Assembly: GCF_010731875.1 (NCBI RefSeq)
Contig: NZ_AP022595.1
Location: forward strand, 992,001-1,056,000
Direction: 5' to 3'
Source: Mycolicibacterium sarraceniae
GTDB lineage: Bacteria > Actinomycetota > Actinomycetes > Mycobacteriales > Mycobacteriaceae
DNA: 64,000 nt
Shown: positions 45,445 through 54,913 of the stretch, piece by piece
Position numbering within the stretch: the first letter of the stretch is position 1
How the letters are laid out: each line of letters starts with the position of its first letter
The notes under the pieces: generated by a model
What the model was told of the DNA's origin: nothing
Database searches by the model: none
The model's input: only the letters and a program-made list of their open reading frames with translations
Translations under genes and position numbers: made by a program

Positions 45445-46541
45445 GCCGGCGGCCCCGCCGTCCGGCCGCGCACCAGTTCGGTGGGCAGCACATCGATGAC
45501 CGGCAGGCCGTCCCGCGGTGGGTTGTGCAGCAGCCGGCCGGCCCGTTTGCCCTTCTCCAGGCTGGGCTGGGACACCGTCGTCAAACCCCGGCTCAGGGCC
45601 TCGGGAATCCCGTCGAATCCGGTGACCGTCATCTGGCCCGGCACGTAAATACCATGCGCGCGTAGATAATCCATCGCTGAAATCGCCAGCACATCGGCCG
45701 TGCACATCAACGCGGTGATGCGCGGGTTGGTCTGTAGCGCCAGCTCGGCTGCCACCGCTCCGGAGGCCGGCCGGTGTTCGTGGCTCTCGACGATGGTGAG
45801 GGTCTCCGGATTCAGCCCGGCGCTGGCCATCGCATCGCGCACACCGGCGATCCGCTGAGTCTGGGCGTGAAAGTTCGAGCTTTGCAACCGTTCTGCGCTC
45901 ACCACCCCGGCGGTCTGACCGCCGGCACACCGCTCGGCACCCAGACGCATGGTCAGCAAACCGATCTCCTGGTGCCCCAGCCCGATGACGTAATCGGCGA
46001 GTTCCCTTGTGGCGGCGCGGTCGTCGATGCAGACCCGCGATGCGCCAGGCACGTCCGCGGGTTGGTCGACCACCACGACCGGCACGTGGCGTTGCAGCAC
46101 CGTCTGCAAATATGGGTCGTCCTCGGCCGCGGCGTACACCACGAATCCGTCGACGCCCGCACCCAGAACTGCGCTCGTGCCGTCCGGCAGGCTCCGGTCC
46201 GGTCCGACCGCCACCAGCAACAGGCCCTGCCCGACTTCTTCGCACGATTCGGCAAGTCCGGCAACGAAATTCAGCGCGGCTGGATCACTGAACGCGTACG
46301 TCAAGGGCTCGGTGATCACCAGCCCGACGGCACCGGCCCTACGCGTGCGCAGCGAGCGGGCCACCGGGTCGGGGCCGGCATACCCCAGCCGCTTGGCGGT
46401 GGCCAGCACGCGCTCCCGCAAATCGGCCGACAACTGGTCGGGGCGGTTGTAGGCGTTGGAGATCGTGGTCCGCGAAACCTTCAGCTCGGCGGCCAATGAG
46501 GCCAACGTCGCGCGCCGCCGCGGCGCGGGACTTCGGGACAT
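45441..46541 (-). CDS. LacI-family transcriptional regulator (Rv3575c-like)
   Basis: A 366-residue repressor. The N-terminal HTH (TLASLAAELKVSRTTISNAYN, split by one residue from NRPDQLSADLR) and hinge LATAKRLGYAGPDPVARSLR are followed by a periplasmic-binding-like sensor domain (VTGFDGIPEALSRGLTTVSQ). It corresponds in place to Rv3575c, located after kstR in M. tuberculosis. Such proteins usually sense sugars or nucleosides; the neighbouring otsB is suggestive but not proof. Ligand and targets unknown. Divergent from the zinc-transport operon. Confidence 0.87.
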   Translation of the reverse strand: MSRSPAPRRRATLASLAAELKVSRTTISNAYNRPDQLSADLRERVLATAKRLGYAGPDPVARSLRTRRAGAVGLVITEPLTYAFSDPAALNFVAGLAESCEEVGQGLLLVAVGPDRSLPDGTSAVLGAGVDGFVVYAAAEDDPYLQTVLQRHVPVVVVDQPADVPGASRVCIDDRAATRELADYVIGLGHQEIGLLTMRLGAERCAGGQTAGVVSAERLQSSNFHAQTQRIAGVRDAMASAGLNPETLTIVESHEHRPASGAVAAELALQTNPRITALMCTADVLAISAMDYLRAHGIYVPGQMTVTGFDGIPEALSRGLTTVSQPSLEKGKRAGRLLHNPPRDGLPVIDVLPTELVRGRTAGPPA

Positions 46542-46599
46542 GCTCCGTGAGGCTAGCGCATGGACTTGCGTTCGACCGGTACCGATGCCCTAGAGTTAT

Positions 46600-46614
46600 T
46601 GGAAACGGTTTTCA
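46600..46614. promoter_or_regulatory. Probable Zur-type operator upstream of znuA
   Basis: TGGAAACGGTTTTCA is an inverted repeat with one mismatch, AT-rich for this genome and similar to mycobacterial Zur boxes (TGAAAA-type arms). It lies 38 bases before the znuA GTG. Confidence 0.6.
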
Positions 46615-46651
46615 TTTGTATTAGGGTCACCTCAGTTGGGAAGGAGCGATC

Positions 46652-47572
46652 GTGCGCATTGCTGCGATCCGGGCGGTCATGGGTGTGTCGGTACTAGCGC
46701 TGACGGCGGGGCTGACCGCCTGCGGCGGCGGCGACAAGTCCGCACGTGGTGCACAGAGCCAAACCCCGACCGTGGTGGCCTCCACCGATGTGTGGGGCAG
46801 CGTCGCGCAAGCCGTCGCCGGTGACCACGCCAAGGTGACCTCGATCATCACCAGCTCCTCAGCCGATCCGCACTCGTTCGAGGCCAGCCCCGCGAACGCG
46901 GCGGCCATCGCCGACGCGTCGCTGGTCGTCTACAACGGCGGCGGTTACGACCACTGGGTCGATGACGTGTTGGCCAGCCACAAGGGCGTGGCCTCAATCG
47001 ACGCCTTCTCGCTGCTCCAGGCTCCCCCCGGTGAAACGCAGCCGGCCAACGAGCACGTCTTCTACGACCTGGCCACCGCCAAGGCGGTGGCCGCCAAGAT
47101 CGCCGACAAGCTGGCCCAGGACGACCCTGCGCACGCCACCGATTACACGACCAACGCCGAGACCTTCGACCGCAACGTCGACGCCATCGCCCAGACCGAG
47201 ACGGCCATCCGCACCAGCCATCCCGGCGCGGCCGTCGTCGCCACCGAACCCGTCGCCCACTACCTGCTGGTGGCGGCCGGCCTGACCGATAAGACACCGT
47301 CGGGGTTTGCCAGCGCCGTCGAACAAGACACCGACCCCGCCCCCGTCGACGTGGCCGCCATGCTGGACCTCATCAAGGGCCGTCAGGTCGCCGCGGTGGT
47401 GTTCAACGAGCAGACGGTCACCGAGGTGACCAAGCAGGTCCAGGCGGCCGCTCAGAGCGCCGGAGTCCCGGTCGTCGGCGTCACCGAGACCCTGCCCGAC
47501 GGCAAGGACTACCTGGCCTGGCAGCGCGATACTGCCGACCGGTTGAGCGCCGCGCTCCAGCAGAACCGATAA
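46652..47572 (+). CDS. znuA: Zinc ABC transporter substrate-binding lipoprotein
   Basis: A 306-residue cluster A-I (ZnuA/TroA) solute-binding protein. A lipobox is visible (LTAGLTAC, Cys24). Metal-ligand candidates are His in ADPHSFEASP, His in NEHVFYD, His in PVAHYLL and an acidic residue in the C-lobe (FNEQT). It captures Zn2+ (or Mn2+) outside the membrane and hands it to ZnuB. GTG start (VRIAAIRAV). First gene of znuA-znuC-znuB; order and synteny match the zinc locus next to kstR known in M. smegmatis. Confidence 0.88.
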   Translation: MRIAAIRAVMGVSVLALTAGLTACGGGDKSARGAQSQTPTVVASTDVWGSVAQAVAGDHAKVTSIITSSSADPHSFEASPANAAAIADASLVVYNGGGYDHWVDDVLASHKGVASIDAFSLLQAPPGETQPANEHVFYDLATAKAVAAKIADKLAQDDPAHATDYTTNAETFDRNVDAIAQTETAIRTSHPGAAVVATEPVAHYLLVAAGLTDKTPSGFASAVEQDTDPAPVDVAAMLDLIKGRQVAAVVFNEQTVTEVTKQVQAAAQSAGVPVVGVTETLPDGKDYLAWQRDTADRLSAALQQNR

Positions 47573-47581
47573 TCACTGCTC

Positions 47582-48394
47582 GTGGGTGCCGAGACCGTCT
47601 GCTTATCGGGTGCCCGGCTGGCCTTCGGGGACCGGGTCCTGTGGGATCACCTCGATGTGACGGTGGCCCCCGGTGAGTTCATCGCCATCCTCGGTCCCAA
47701 CGGCACCGGCAAGACATCGTTGTTCAAGGTGCTGCTCGGCCAGCTGCCGCTGACGGCGGGCACGGCCACGATCGAGGGGCACCCGATCGAAGCGGGCAGC
47801 GAGCGGATCGGCTACGTTCCACAGCACCGATCGGTCGACCGTGGGCTGAGCCTGCTCGGTCGCGACCTCGTGCGCCTCGGCATGGACGGCCACCACTGGG
47901 GTATCGCACCGCGAAGCCGGAAGGAACGCCATCGCCGCCGCGAGATCGTCGAGCAGGCGTTGGATCAGGTGCGGGCCACCAAACTGGCCAAGGTCCCGGT
48001 CGGGGTGATGTCCGGCGGCGAATTGCAGCGGGTGCGCATCGCCCAGGCACTGGCCAGCGATCCGTCGCTACTGCTGTGCGACGAGCCGCTGCTCAACCTC
48101 GACCCTGCCAGCGCCAGGCTGGTCGCCCAGTTGATCGACCGCCGCCGCCAGACCGGCACGGCGGTGATGTTCGTGACGCACGAGATCAATCCGGTGGTGC
48201 CCTACGTCGACCGGGTGCTCTACCTGGTCGACGGGCGGTTCCGGATCGGCACCGTCGCCGAGGTGATGACCTCGCAGACCCTCTCGGAGCTCTACCAGGC
48301 CGATATCCAGGTGGTGCAGGTCGGCGATCGCTACGTCGTGGTCGGCGAGCACCTCGACCACTCCGGCCACACCCACGGGCACACCCATGAATGA
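47582..48394 (+). CDS. znuC: Zinc ABC transporter ATPase
   Basis: A 270-residue ABC ATPase: Walker A GPNGTGKTS (about 39-47), Q-loop near VPQHRSV, signature MSGGELQRV, Walker B LLLCDEPLLNLD and H-loop VTHEINPV. The C-terminus carries a histidine-rich tail (HLDHSGHTHGHTHE), which could bind zinc and act as an internal sensor; that is inference. GTG start 10 bases after znuA; overlaps znuB by 8 bases. Confidence 0.9.
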   Translation: MGAETVCLSGARLAFGDRVLWDHLDVTVAPGEFIAILGPNGTGKTSLFKVLLGQLPLTAGTATIEGHPIEAGSERIGYVPQHRSVDRGLSLLGRDLVRLGMDGHHWGIAPRSRKERHRRREIVEQALDQVRATKLAKVPVGVMSGGELQRVRIAQALASDPSLLLCDEPLLNLDPASARLVAQLIDRRRQTGTAVMFVTHEINPVVPYVDRVLYLVDGRFRIGTVAEVMTSQTLSELYQADIQVVQVGDRYVVVGEHLDHSGHTHGHTHE

Positions 48395-49253
48395 CCGATT
48401 CTCCGACCTGCTCGCTCACCTGTTCTCGTTCGACATCACCGCGGACCTACTGGGGCGGGGGTTCGTCCAACAGGCCCTGCTCGCGGCTGCACTGCTGGCG
48501 CTGGTGGCCGGTCTGATCGGGCCGTTCATCGTGATGCGTCAGATGTCGTTCGCCGTCCACGGTTCCAGCGAGCTGTCACTGACCGGCGCGGCGTTCGCGC
48601 TGCTGGCCGGGTTCAACGTCGGGCTCGGCGGACTGGTCGGCAGCGCGCTGGCGGCAATCCTGTTCGGCATTCTGGGCCAGCGGGCCCGTGAGCGTGACTC
48701 GGCGATCGGTGTGGTGCTGGCGTTCGGGCTGGGACTGGCCGTGCTGTTCATCCACCTGTATCCCGGCCGCGCCGGCACCAGCTTCGCCCTGCTGACGGGT
48801 CAGATCGTCGGGGTTGGCTACTCCGGGCTGGCGCTGCTCGTGGCGGTGACGGTGTTGGTGACCGGTGTGCTGGCCATCAGCTATCGACCGCTGCTGTTCG
48901 CCACCGCCGACCCGGAAGTGGCTGCCGCACGCGGTGTCCCGGTGCGGGCACTGGGCATCGTGTTCGCGGCGCTGGTCGGCATCGTGGCCGCCCAAGGCGT
49001 GCAGATCGTCGGGGCTCTGCTGGTGATGTCGCTGCTCATCACGCCGGCTGCGGCGGCAGCCCGGGTGTTCAGCTCGCCCGCCGCGGTGATCGCGGCATCG
49101 GTGGTATTCGCCGAGCTGTCCGCGGTGCTCGGCATCGTGCTGTCGCTGGCGCCCGGCGTGCCGGTGTCGGTGTTCGTCACGACGATCTCGTTCGTGATCT
49201 ATCTGGTGTGTTGGGCCGTCAGCCGGCGCCGGGTTGACCCCGCCGCGGCCTGA
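48387..49253 (+). CDS. znuB: Zinc ABC transporter permease
   Basis: A 288-residue permease of the ABC-3 family with about eight hydrophobic segments (for example LIGPFIVMRQMSFAVHGSSE, where the conserved S-F-A-V-H-G patch is in the first loop, and GVQIVGALLVMSLLITPAA). It forms the membrane channel with ZnuA and ZnuC. The start ATG lies inside the znuC histidine tail coding sequence, so translation is coupled. Last gene of the operon, followed by a tandem repeat. Confidence 0.9.
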   Translation: MNDRFSDLLAHLFSFDITADLLGRGFVQQALLAAALLALVAGLIGPFIVMRQMSFAVHGSSELSLTGAAFALLAGFNVGLGGLVGSALAAILFGILGQRARERDSAIGVVLAFGLGLAVLFIHLYPGRAGTSFALLTGQIVGVGYSGLALLVAVTVLVTGVLAISYRPLLFATADPEVAAARGVPVRALGIVFAALVGIVAAQGVQIVGALLVMSLLITPAAAAARVFSSPAAVIAASVVFAELSAVLGIVLSLAPGVPVSVFVTTISFVIYLVCWAVSRRRVDPAAA

Positions 49254-49254
49254 C

Positions 49255-49372
49255 CACATTCGCTCGCTCCTCCTCCGCCTCGTCCCTCGGCCGCATCGGT
49301 CGACTCGCCTACGCACATTCGCTCGCTCCTCCTGCGCCTCGTCCCTCGGCCGCATCGGTCAAATGGCCTAAG
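49255..49372 (+). repeat. 59-bp tandem duplication
   Basis: Two head-to-tail copies (49255-49313 and 49314-49372), each starting CACATTCGCTCGCTCCTCCT. They differ at a few bases near the middle and at the last dozen. It fills the gap between znuB and pxpA and ends at the pxpA start region. Confidence 0.85.
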
Positions 49373-49380
49373 CTAGGCGC

Positions 49381-50139
49381 GTGACATCCGTGGACGTGAA
49401 CGCCGACCTGGGCGAAGGCTTCGGGGTGTGGGAACTCGGTGATGACGCCGCCATGCTCGACATCGTCACCAGCGCCAACCTGGCCTGCGGTTTTCACGCC
49501 GGCGATCCGGCCGGAATGCTGCGCACCGCACGAGCCGCCGCCGAGCGCGGTGTGCGCATCGGCGCCCAGGTGAGCTACCGCGATCTCGCCGGGTTCGGCC
49601 GCCGCTTCATCGACGTCGCACCAGCCGAGCTGACGGCCGAGGTGATCTACCAGATCGGTGCGTTACAGGCCCTTGCCCACGCAGCCGGATCCACTGTCGG
49701 CTACGTCAAACCCCATGGCGCGCTGTACAACACGATCGTCACTCACCGCGACCAGGCCCGCGCCGTCGCCGAGGCGGTGCGCGCCGTCGACCCCGGCCTG
49801 CCGGTGCTGAATCTGGCCGGTTCGGTGTTCTTCGAGGAGGCCCAGCGGCTCGGATTACGCACCGTCGCCGAAGCATTCGCCGATCGGGCCTACCGCCCCG
49901 ACGGCACGCTGGTATCCCGTCGCGAAGAGGGTGCGGTACTAGATGACCCCGAACAGATCGCCGAGCGGGTGGCCCACATGGTACGCACCGGCCAGGTGCA
50001 GGCCGTCGACGGATCCAGCATTGACGTGCACGCGGAATCGATTTGTGTACACGGAGATTCGCCCGGCGCGGTGACGATCGCCGGCGCGGTCCGCGATCGC
50101 TTGCTGCGCGACAGTGCCGAGTTGGTGGCATTCGTCTGA
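49381..50139 (+). CDS. pxpA: 5-oxoprolinase subunit A (LamB/YcsF family)
   Basis: A 252-residue LamB/YcsF protein. It opens with [12 protein letters not shown], then [29 protein letters not shown] and VKPHGALYN, the conserved metal/substrate loops of PxpA. PxpABC hydrolyses 5-oxoproline (pyroglutamate) to glutamate with ATP. The pxpB and pxpC partners are not in this window. GTG start at 49381. Its stop overlaps the ATG of the MBL-fold gene. Confidence 0.88.
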   Translation: MTSVDVNADLGEGFGVWELGDDAAMLDIVTSANLACGFHAGDPAGMLRTARAAAERGVRIGAQVSYRDLAGFGRRFIDVAPAELTAEVIYQIGALQALAHAAGSTVGYVKPHGALYNTIVTHRDQARAVAEAVRAVDPGLPVLNLAGSVFFEEAQRLGLRTVAEAFADRAYRPDGTLVSRREEGAVLDDPEQIAERVAHMVRTGQVQAVDGSSIDVHAESICVHGDSPGAVTIAGAVRDRLLRDSAELVAFV

Positions 50140-51059
50140 TGCGACTCAAACTCGGCCGGCCCGATATCGCCAACCACCGCGACCGTTTCGACCTGTCAGA
50201 CGCCGACCCTGACGCCGCACTGTCGATCACCTGGCTGGGGGTGTCGACACTGCTGGTCGACGACGGCACCTCAGCGTTGCTGACTGACGGCTTCTTTTCC
50301 CGCCCGACACTGCTCGACGTCGGCCTGCGCCGGCTCACCCCGTCCAACGCGCGCATCGACCACTGCCTGAACCGGGCCGGCATCCACCGCCTGGCCGCAG
50401 TCCTACCCGTGCACACCCATTTCGACCATGCGATGGACTCCGCGCTCGTCGCCGAACGCACCGGCGCCCGGCTGATCGGCGGCGAGTCCGCCGCCAATAT
50501 CGCTCGCGGACATGGCCTTTCAACCGATCAGATCGTCGTCGCGACCCCGGGCGAGGAACTGACCCTTGGCCCGTTCGCCGTGACCCTGATCGAATCCCAT
50601 CACTGTCCCCCGGACCGGTTCCCCGGGGCGATTACCGCACCGGTCATACCGCCGGCGAGAGCCTCCGCATTTCGCTGCGGCGAGGCCTGGTCGACGCTGA
50701 TCTACCACACCCCGAGCGATCGGCGGCTGCTGATCCAGGGCAGTGCCGGCTTCCTGCCCGGCGCCCTCGACGGCCGCCGCGCCGACATCGCCTACCTGGG
50801 TGTCGGCCAGGTCGGCGTACAACCGCAGGACTACATCGAGCAATACTGGGAGCAGACGGTGACCGCCGTCGGCGCTCGCCGGGTGGTGCTCATCCACTGG
50901 GACGACTTCTTCCGGCCACTCACCGAACCGATGATTGCGCTGCCGTACGCGGTTGATGATCTCGACGTGTCGATGCGCGTGTTGTCGAGGCTCGCCGAAC
51001 GTGACGGGGTGAGCCTGCACATGCCGACGGTGTGGCAACGCGCCGACCCGTGGATCTGA
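50139..51059 (+). CDS. MBL-fold metal-dependent hydrolase
   Basis: A 306-residue metallo-beta-lactamase-fold protein. The dinuclear metal motif is HTHFDHAMD (His-x-His-x-Asp-His), with LIESHHCPPD and the distal VLIHWDDFF histidine. SITWLGVSTLLVDDGTSALL is the usual first beta-sandwich strand pair. It resembles UlaG/lactonase- or NAPE-PLD-like members but the substrate is unknown. The ATG at 50139 shares a base with the pxpA stop, so the two are coupled; what links it to 5-oxoproline metabolism is unclear. Confidence 0.82.
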   Translation: MRLKLGRPDIANHRDRFDLSDADPDAALSITWLGVSTLLVDDGTSALLTDGFFSRPTLLDVGLRRLTPSNARIDHCLNRAGIHRLAAVLPVHTHFDHAMDSALVAERTGARLIGGESAANIARGHGLSTDQIVVATPGEELTLGPFAVTLIESHHCPPDRFPGAITAPVIPPARASAFRCGEAWSTLIYHTPSDRRLLIQGSAGFLPGALDGRRADIAYLGVGQVGVQPQDYIEQYWEQTVTAVGARRVVLIHWDDFFRPLTEPMIALPYAVDDLDVSMRVLSRLAERDGVSLHMPTVWQRADPWI

Positions 51060-51099
51060 TCACGTCCTGCTGATCATCGCCCTGGTCGCGCTTGGGGTC

Positions 51100-52305
51100 G
51101 TGCTGGTGTTTGCGATCGTCCGCCCGGCGGGCTGGTCGGAGGCGGTGGTCGCGGTCCCGGCGGCCGCCGTGGTGATCGCCGTCGGCGCGGTATCCACCTC
51201 GGATGCGACCGCCGAAGTGACCCGGATGCTCCCGGTGGTCGGGTTTCTGGCCGCGGTGCTGGTGCTGGCCAAACTGTGCGATGACCAGGGACTGTTCCAG
51301 GCCGCAGGCACCTGGATGGCCCGTGGCAGCCGCGGTACACCGCGGCGGTTACTCGGCCAGGTATTCCTGATGGCCGCGGCGACGACGGCGATCCTGAGCC
51401 TGGACGCCACTGTCGTCCTGTTGACCCCGGTGGTGCTGGCGACCGTCCGAACGATGCGGGTTCCGGCTCGGCCACACCTGTACGCCACCGCGCATCTGTC
51501 CAACTCGGCCTCGCTGCTACTGCCGGTGTCCAACCTGACCAATCTGCTGGCGTTCAGCACCGCCGGACTGTCGTTCACCCGGTTCAGCGCCTTGATGATC
51601 GCGCCGTGGGTGGCGGCGATCACGGTGGAACACGTGGTGCTGCGGTTGGTTTTTCGGCGTGATCTGGCCGTGGTGCGGGCCGAAGCCCCGCCGCTGGCGC
51701 CGGCGAAGCCTGTGTTCGTACTCGTCGTACTGGGCCTGACCCTGGTCGGATTCGCGGTGACGTCATTGCTTGGGCTATCACCTGCGTGGGCAGCATTGGC
51801 CGGTGCGGTTGTGCTCGGTGTGTGGTCACTGGTCCAGCGGCGCAGCACGATTGGCGGAATCACCCGCTCCGTGCACCTGCCGTTTCTGCTGTTCGTGCTA
51901 GCGCTCGCGGTGGTGGTGAAAGCGGTGATGGTCAACGGCCTCGACCACTGTGCCGCCGACCTGCTACCCACGGGTGGCGGGCTGGCCGCGCTGCTCGGGA
52001 TCGCGGTGCTGGCCGCACTGCTGTCCAACGTCGTCAACAACCTACCCGCCGTCCTGGTACTGCTGCCGCTGGTGGCCGGCAGCGGACCGGCCGCAGTGCT
52101 GGCAGTGTTGATCGGGGTGAATATCGGGCCCAACCTGACCTACGTCGGGTCACTGTCCAACCTGTTGTGGCGCAAGGTGTTACGCGATCACGATGAACCG
52201 ACCACTGTGCGCGAGTTCACTTGGCTGGGTGCGCTGACAGTCCCCGCCTGCCTGGTGATTGCCGTGCTGGCGTTATGGGCCGGGGTACAGCTGATCGGGG
52301 TGTAG
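51100..52305 (+). CDS. ArsB/SLC13-type anion permease (Rv3578-like)
   Basis: A permease of about 400 residues with 10-12 predicted membrane segments (for example LPVVGFLAAVLVLAKLCDD and VVNNLPAVLVLLPLVAG with the conserved N-N-L-P). It corresponds by position to Rv3578 (annotated arsB2). ArsB proteins export arsenite; no arsC or arsR is nearby, so another anion is possible. The start is uncertain: GTG 51100 is used, but the hydrophobic frame runs back to about 51067 (LLIIALVALGVV) without an ATG/GTG/TTG, so a CTG start is conceivable. Confidence 0.8.
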   Translation: MLVFAIVRPAGWSEAVVAVPAAAVVIAVGAVSTSDATAEVTRMLPVVGFLAAVLVLAKLCDDQGLFQAAGTWMARGSRGTPRRLLGQVFLMAAATTAILSLDATVVLLTPVVLATVRTMRVPARPHLYATAHLSNSASLLLPVSNLTNLLAFSTAGLSFTRFSALMIAPWVAAITVEHVVLRLVFRRDLAVVRAEAPPLAPAKPVFVLVVLGLTLVGFAVTSLLGLSPAWAALAGAVVLGVWSLVQRRSTIGGITRSVHLPFLLFVLALAVVVKAVMVNGLDHCAADLLPTGGGLAALLGIAVLAALLSNVVNNLPAVLVLLPLVAGSGPAAVLAVLIGVNIGPNLTYVGSLSNLLWRKVLRDHDEPTTVREFTWLGALTVPACLVIAVLALWAGVQLIGV

Positions 52306-52327
52306 TCGCGGCCACCCAAGGTGGCCT

Positions 52328-52345
52328 CGGCAGGTCTTCCTGCCG
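52328..52345. terminator. Short hairpin after the ArsB-like gene
   Basis: CGGCAGG (52328-52334), loop TCTT, CCTGCCG (52339-52345): a 7-bp GC stem, 22 bases after the stop. Weak on its own but correctly placed. Confidence 0.45.
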
Positions 52346-52359
52346 TCCGAGGCGGCGGC

Positions 52360-52479
52360 CTAACTTGCTACGAACACCAGCTTGCCGAGGTCAAGCGCCT
52401 CGGCGAAAGTTCGAAGCGACTCCCGCATGGTCTCTCCCCGGCCACCGCGATGCGCCTGCAGATCGAAAGTGGGCGCACT
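52360..52479 (-). pseudogene. N-terminal fragment of a glycerophosphodiester phosphodiesterase
   Basis: On the minus strand one frame reads FDLQAHRGGRGETMRES followed by LRTFAEALDLG, then diverges (KLVFVAS) and stops. The H-R-G-G-R-G-E-T block with the following E-S-L-x-x-F helix is the start of the GDPD barrel, where the first catalytic His-Arg lies. The family normally continues for over 250 residues, so only about 30 codons survive. No proper start is in frame upstream. The same bases contain an internal ATG after GGAGAG that could give a 22-residue peptide, but I favour a gene remnant. Confidence 0.55.
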
Positions 52480-52545
52480 TCTACCAGATTGGCAGTTCAG
52501 CGGTCGACATCGCATCAGGCCGATGAGTGTTCACCCGCTCGATGT

Positions 52546-53487
52546 CTAGCGGCGGCGCTGGCGGGCCACCTCGGCCAGCACGACACCGGCGGCCACCGAC
52601 GCATTCAGCGATTCGGTCGGTCCGGCCATCGGGATCGACAGCACCGCATCGCAATTCTGCCGCACCAGTCGAGATAGTCCCTTGCCTTCTGAGCCGACGA
52701 CGACCACCAGCGGGCCGGACGCGTCGAATTCGTCGATCGTCGTATCGCCCTGGGCATCGAGCCCGACGACCTGCAGACCGGCGTCGCGCCATTCCTTGAG
52801 CGTGCGATTGAGGTTTGTCGCCCGTGCCACGCGAACGCGGGCGGCCGCACCGGCACTGGTGCGCCACGCCACGGCCGTCACCGACGCCGAGCGCCGCTGC
52901 GGGATCAGTACACCGTGACCGGCGAATGCGGCCACCGACCGGATGATCGCGCCCAGGTTACGTGGATCGGTGATGTTATCCAACGCGACCAGCAGCGCCG
53001 GCTCGATATCGGAGGTGGCCGACGCCAGCAGATCATCGGGGTGGGCGTAGTCGTACGGCGGCACCTGCAAGGCGATGCCCTGATGTAAACCGTTGGCGCT
53101 CAACCGGTCCAGATCCGTGCGCGGCACCTCGAGAATCGCGATGCCGCGATCGGCGGCGAGCGTGACCGATTCGGTCATCCGCTCGTCGGCTTCGGCACCG
53201 AGCACCACGTACAACGCCGTCGCGGGGGCATGCGCGCGCAGGCACTCCAGCACGGGGTTGCGGCCGAGCACCATTTCGGTCTCGTCGGTGGGCTTGCTCG
53301 GTTTGCGCGTGTGCTTGGCAGCGGCGGCGGCACGCCTGGCCGCCGGATGACCGGTCCTCAAGTGCGCCGCCGGGGTGGCGCCACGTCCTTCCACGCCCCT
53401 CCTGCGCTGACCACCCGAGCCGACGGTCGGGCCCTTCTTGGTGCCTTCTTTGCGAACTGCACCACGGCGCTTGGAGTTTCCAGCCAT
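52546..53487 (-). CDS. rlmB: SPOUT-family 23S rRNA (guanosine-2'-O)-methyltransferase
   Basis: A 313-residue TrmH/RlmB protein (Rv3579c). The first 75 residues are basic and disordered (Lys/Arg/Gly-rich), then a substrate-binding domain starts at [16 protein letters not shown] motifs: [15 protein letters not shown] (1), [10 protein letters not shown] (2) and [16 protein letters not shown] (3). It would 2'-O-methylate a guanosine in 23S rRNA using SAM. Its ATG abuts the cysS stop with no gap, so the pair is co-transcribed. Confidence 0.9.
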   Translation of the reverse strand: MAGNSKRRGAVRKEGTKKGPTVGSGGQRRRGVEGRGATPAAHLRTGHPAARRAAAAAKHTRKPSKPTDETEMVLGRNPVLECLRAHAPATALYVVLGAEADERMTESVTLAADRGIAILEVPRTDLDRLSANGLHQGIALQVPPYDYAHPDDLLASATSDIEPALLVALDNITDPRNLGAIIRSVAAFAGHGVLIPQRRSASVTAVAWRTSAGAAARVRVARATNLNRTLKEWRDAGLQVVGLDAQGDTTIDEFDASGPLVVVVGSEGKGLSRLVRQNCDAVLSIPMAGPTESLNASVAAGVVLAEVARQRRR

Positions 53488-54894
53488 TTATTTACTGCCT
53501 TCGTCGCGTAGCGCCCACTGCGGTCCGTCGGCGGTGTCGGTGACCTCGATACCGGCTTCCTTGAGCCGGTCGCGGATTTCATCGGCCAGGGCCCAGTCCC
53601 TAGTCTGGCGAGCCTCGTCGCGGCGGTTCAGCTCCGCACGCGCCAAGACGTCCACCGCGCCCAGCGCGGCCGACGTCTCGTCACGGGATTCCCAACGCTC
53701 GTCGAGCGGGTCGCAGCCGAGAATGCCCATCATGGAACGGATGTCGCGTGCCTTGGCCAGCGCGGTCTCGTGGTCACCGGAGTCCAGCGCCCGGTTGCCG
53801 TCGGCGCGGGCGACGTGCACCTCGGCGAGTGCGGCCGGGACGGCCAGATCGTCGTTGAGTGCGGCGGCGAACTTCTCAGTCCAGGTGCCCGGCACCACAG
53901 TGCCGACGCGGGTGCACACCCGGTGCAGGAATTCCTCGACACCAGTGTAGGCCTTGACCGCGTCCTGCAGTGCCGTCTCGGAGAATTCGAGCATCGACCG
54001 ATAGTGCGCGCTACCCAGGTAGTAGCGCAGCTCTGCAGGCCGAACTCGTTGCAGCACAGCAGGTATCGAAAGAACGTTACCCAGCGACTTGCTCATCTTC
54101 TCGCCGCCCATGGTGACCCAGCCGTTGTGCAGCCAGTACTGCGCGAACCCATCGCCGGCGGCACGTGCCTGGGCGATCTCGTTCTCGTGGTGCGGGAACA
54201 CCAAATCCATTCCACCGCAGTGGATGTCAAACTCAGCGCCGAGGTATTCGTGCGCCATTGCCACGCATTCGGAATGCCAGCCCGGGCGCCCGCGCCCCCA
54301 GGGCGTGGGCCAGGACGGCTCACCGGGCTTAGCGCCCTTCCACAAAGTGAAGTCCCGCTGGTCGCGCTTGCCGGTACCCGCACCTTCACCCTGGTGCACG
54401 TCGTCGATCTTGTGCCCGGAGAGCTTGCCGTAGTCAGTAAAGCTCATCACGTCGAAGTAGACGTCACCGGCTCCGGTATAGGCGTGGCCGGTATCCATCA
54501 GGCGTTCGATGAGGTCGATGATCTGGGTGATGTGGCCCGTCGCGCGTGGTTCGGCCGACGGCGGCAGCACACCGAGCGCATCGTAGGCCGCGCTGAACGC
54601 CCGCTCGTGGGTGGCGGCCCACTCCCACCACGGCCGGCCGGCGTCGGCGGCCTTGGTGAGGATCTTGTCGTCGATATCAGTGACATTGCGAATGAAGGCG
54701 ACGTCGAAACCCTTGGCCGTCAGCCAGCGCCGCAGCACGTCGAAGGCCACACCACTGCGGACGTGGCCGATATGCGGCAGACCCTGAACGGTCGCCCCGC
54801 ACAGGTAGATGGATGCGTGGCCGGGACGCAGCGGTACGAATTCCCGCACGGCACCGCTGTAGGTGTCGTGGAGTCGCAGGCCGCTTGAGGTCAC
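53488..54894 (-). CDS. cysS: Cysteinyl-tRNA synthetase
   Basis: A 468-residue class I synthetase (Rv3580c, 469 residues). The zinc ligand cysteine and HIGH motif are in [24 protein letters not shown] is the KMSKS loop; [19 protein letters not shown] holds further zinc ligands. The GTG at 54894 ([14 protein letters not shown]) was chosen for family length; the upstream extension is Pro/Arg-rich and unlike the family. It precedes rlmB and follows ispF by 19 bases. Confidence 0.96.
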   Translation of the reverse strand: MTSSGLRLHDTYSGAVREFVPLRPGHASIYLCGATVQGLPHIGHVRSGVAFDVLRRWLTAKGFDVAFIRNVTDIDDKILTKAADAGRPWWEWAATHERAFSAAYDALGVLPPSAEPRATGHITQIIDLIERLMDTGHAYTGAGDVYFDVMSFTDYGKLSGHKIDDVHQGEGAGTGKRDQRDFTLWKGAKPGEPSWPTPWGRGRPGWHSECVAMAHEYLGAEFDIHCGGMDLVFPHHENEIAQARAAGDGFAQYWLHNGWVTMGGEKMSKSLGNVLSIPAVLQRVRPAELRYYLGSAHYRSMLEFSETALQDAVKAYTGVEEFLHRVCTRVGTVVPGTWTEKFAAALNDDLAVPAALAEVHVARADGNRALDSGDHETALAKARDIRSMMGILGCDPLDERWESRDETSAALGAVDVLARAELNRRDEARQTRDWALADEIRDRLKEAGIEVTDTADGPQWALRDEGSK

Positions 54895-54913
54895 GACGCG
54901 CCAGCCTACCGGC

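Noticed and set aside
52360..52428. 22-residue minus-strand peptide gene with GGAGAG upstream
   Set aside because: The frame continues upstream into a GDPD-like catalytic segment, so a gene fragment explains it better than a functional peptide.
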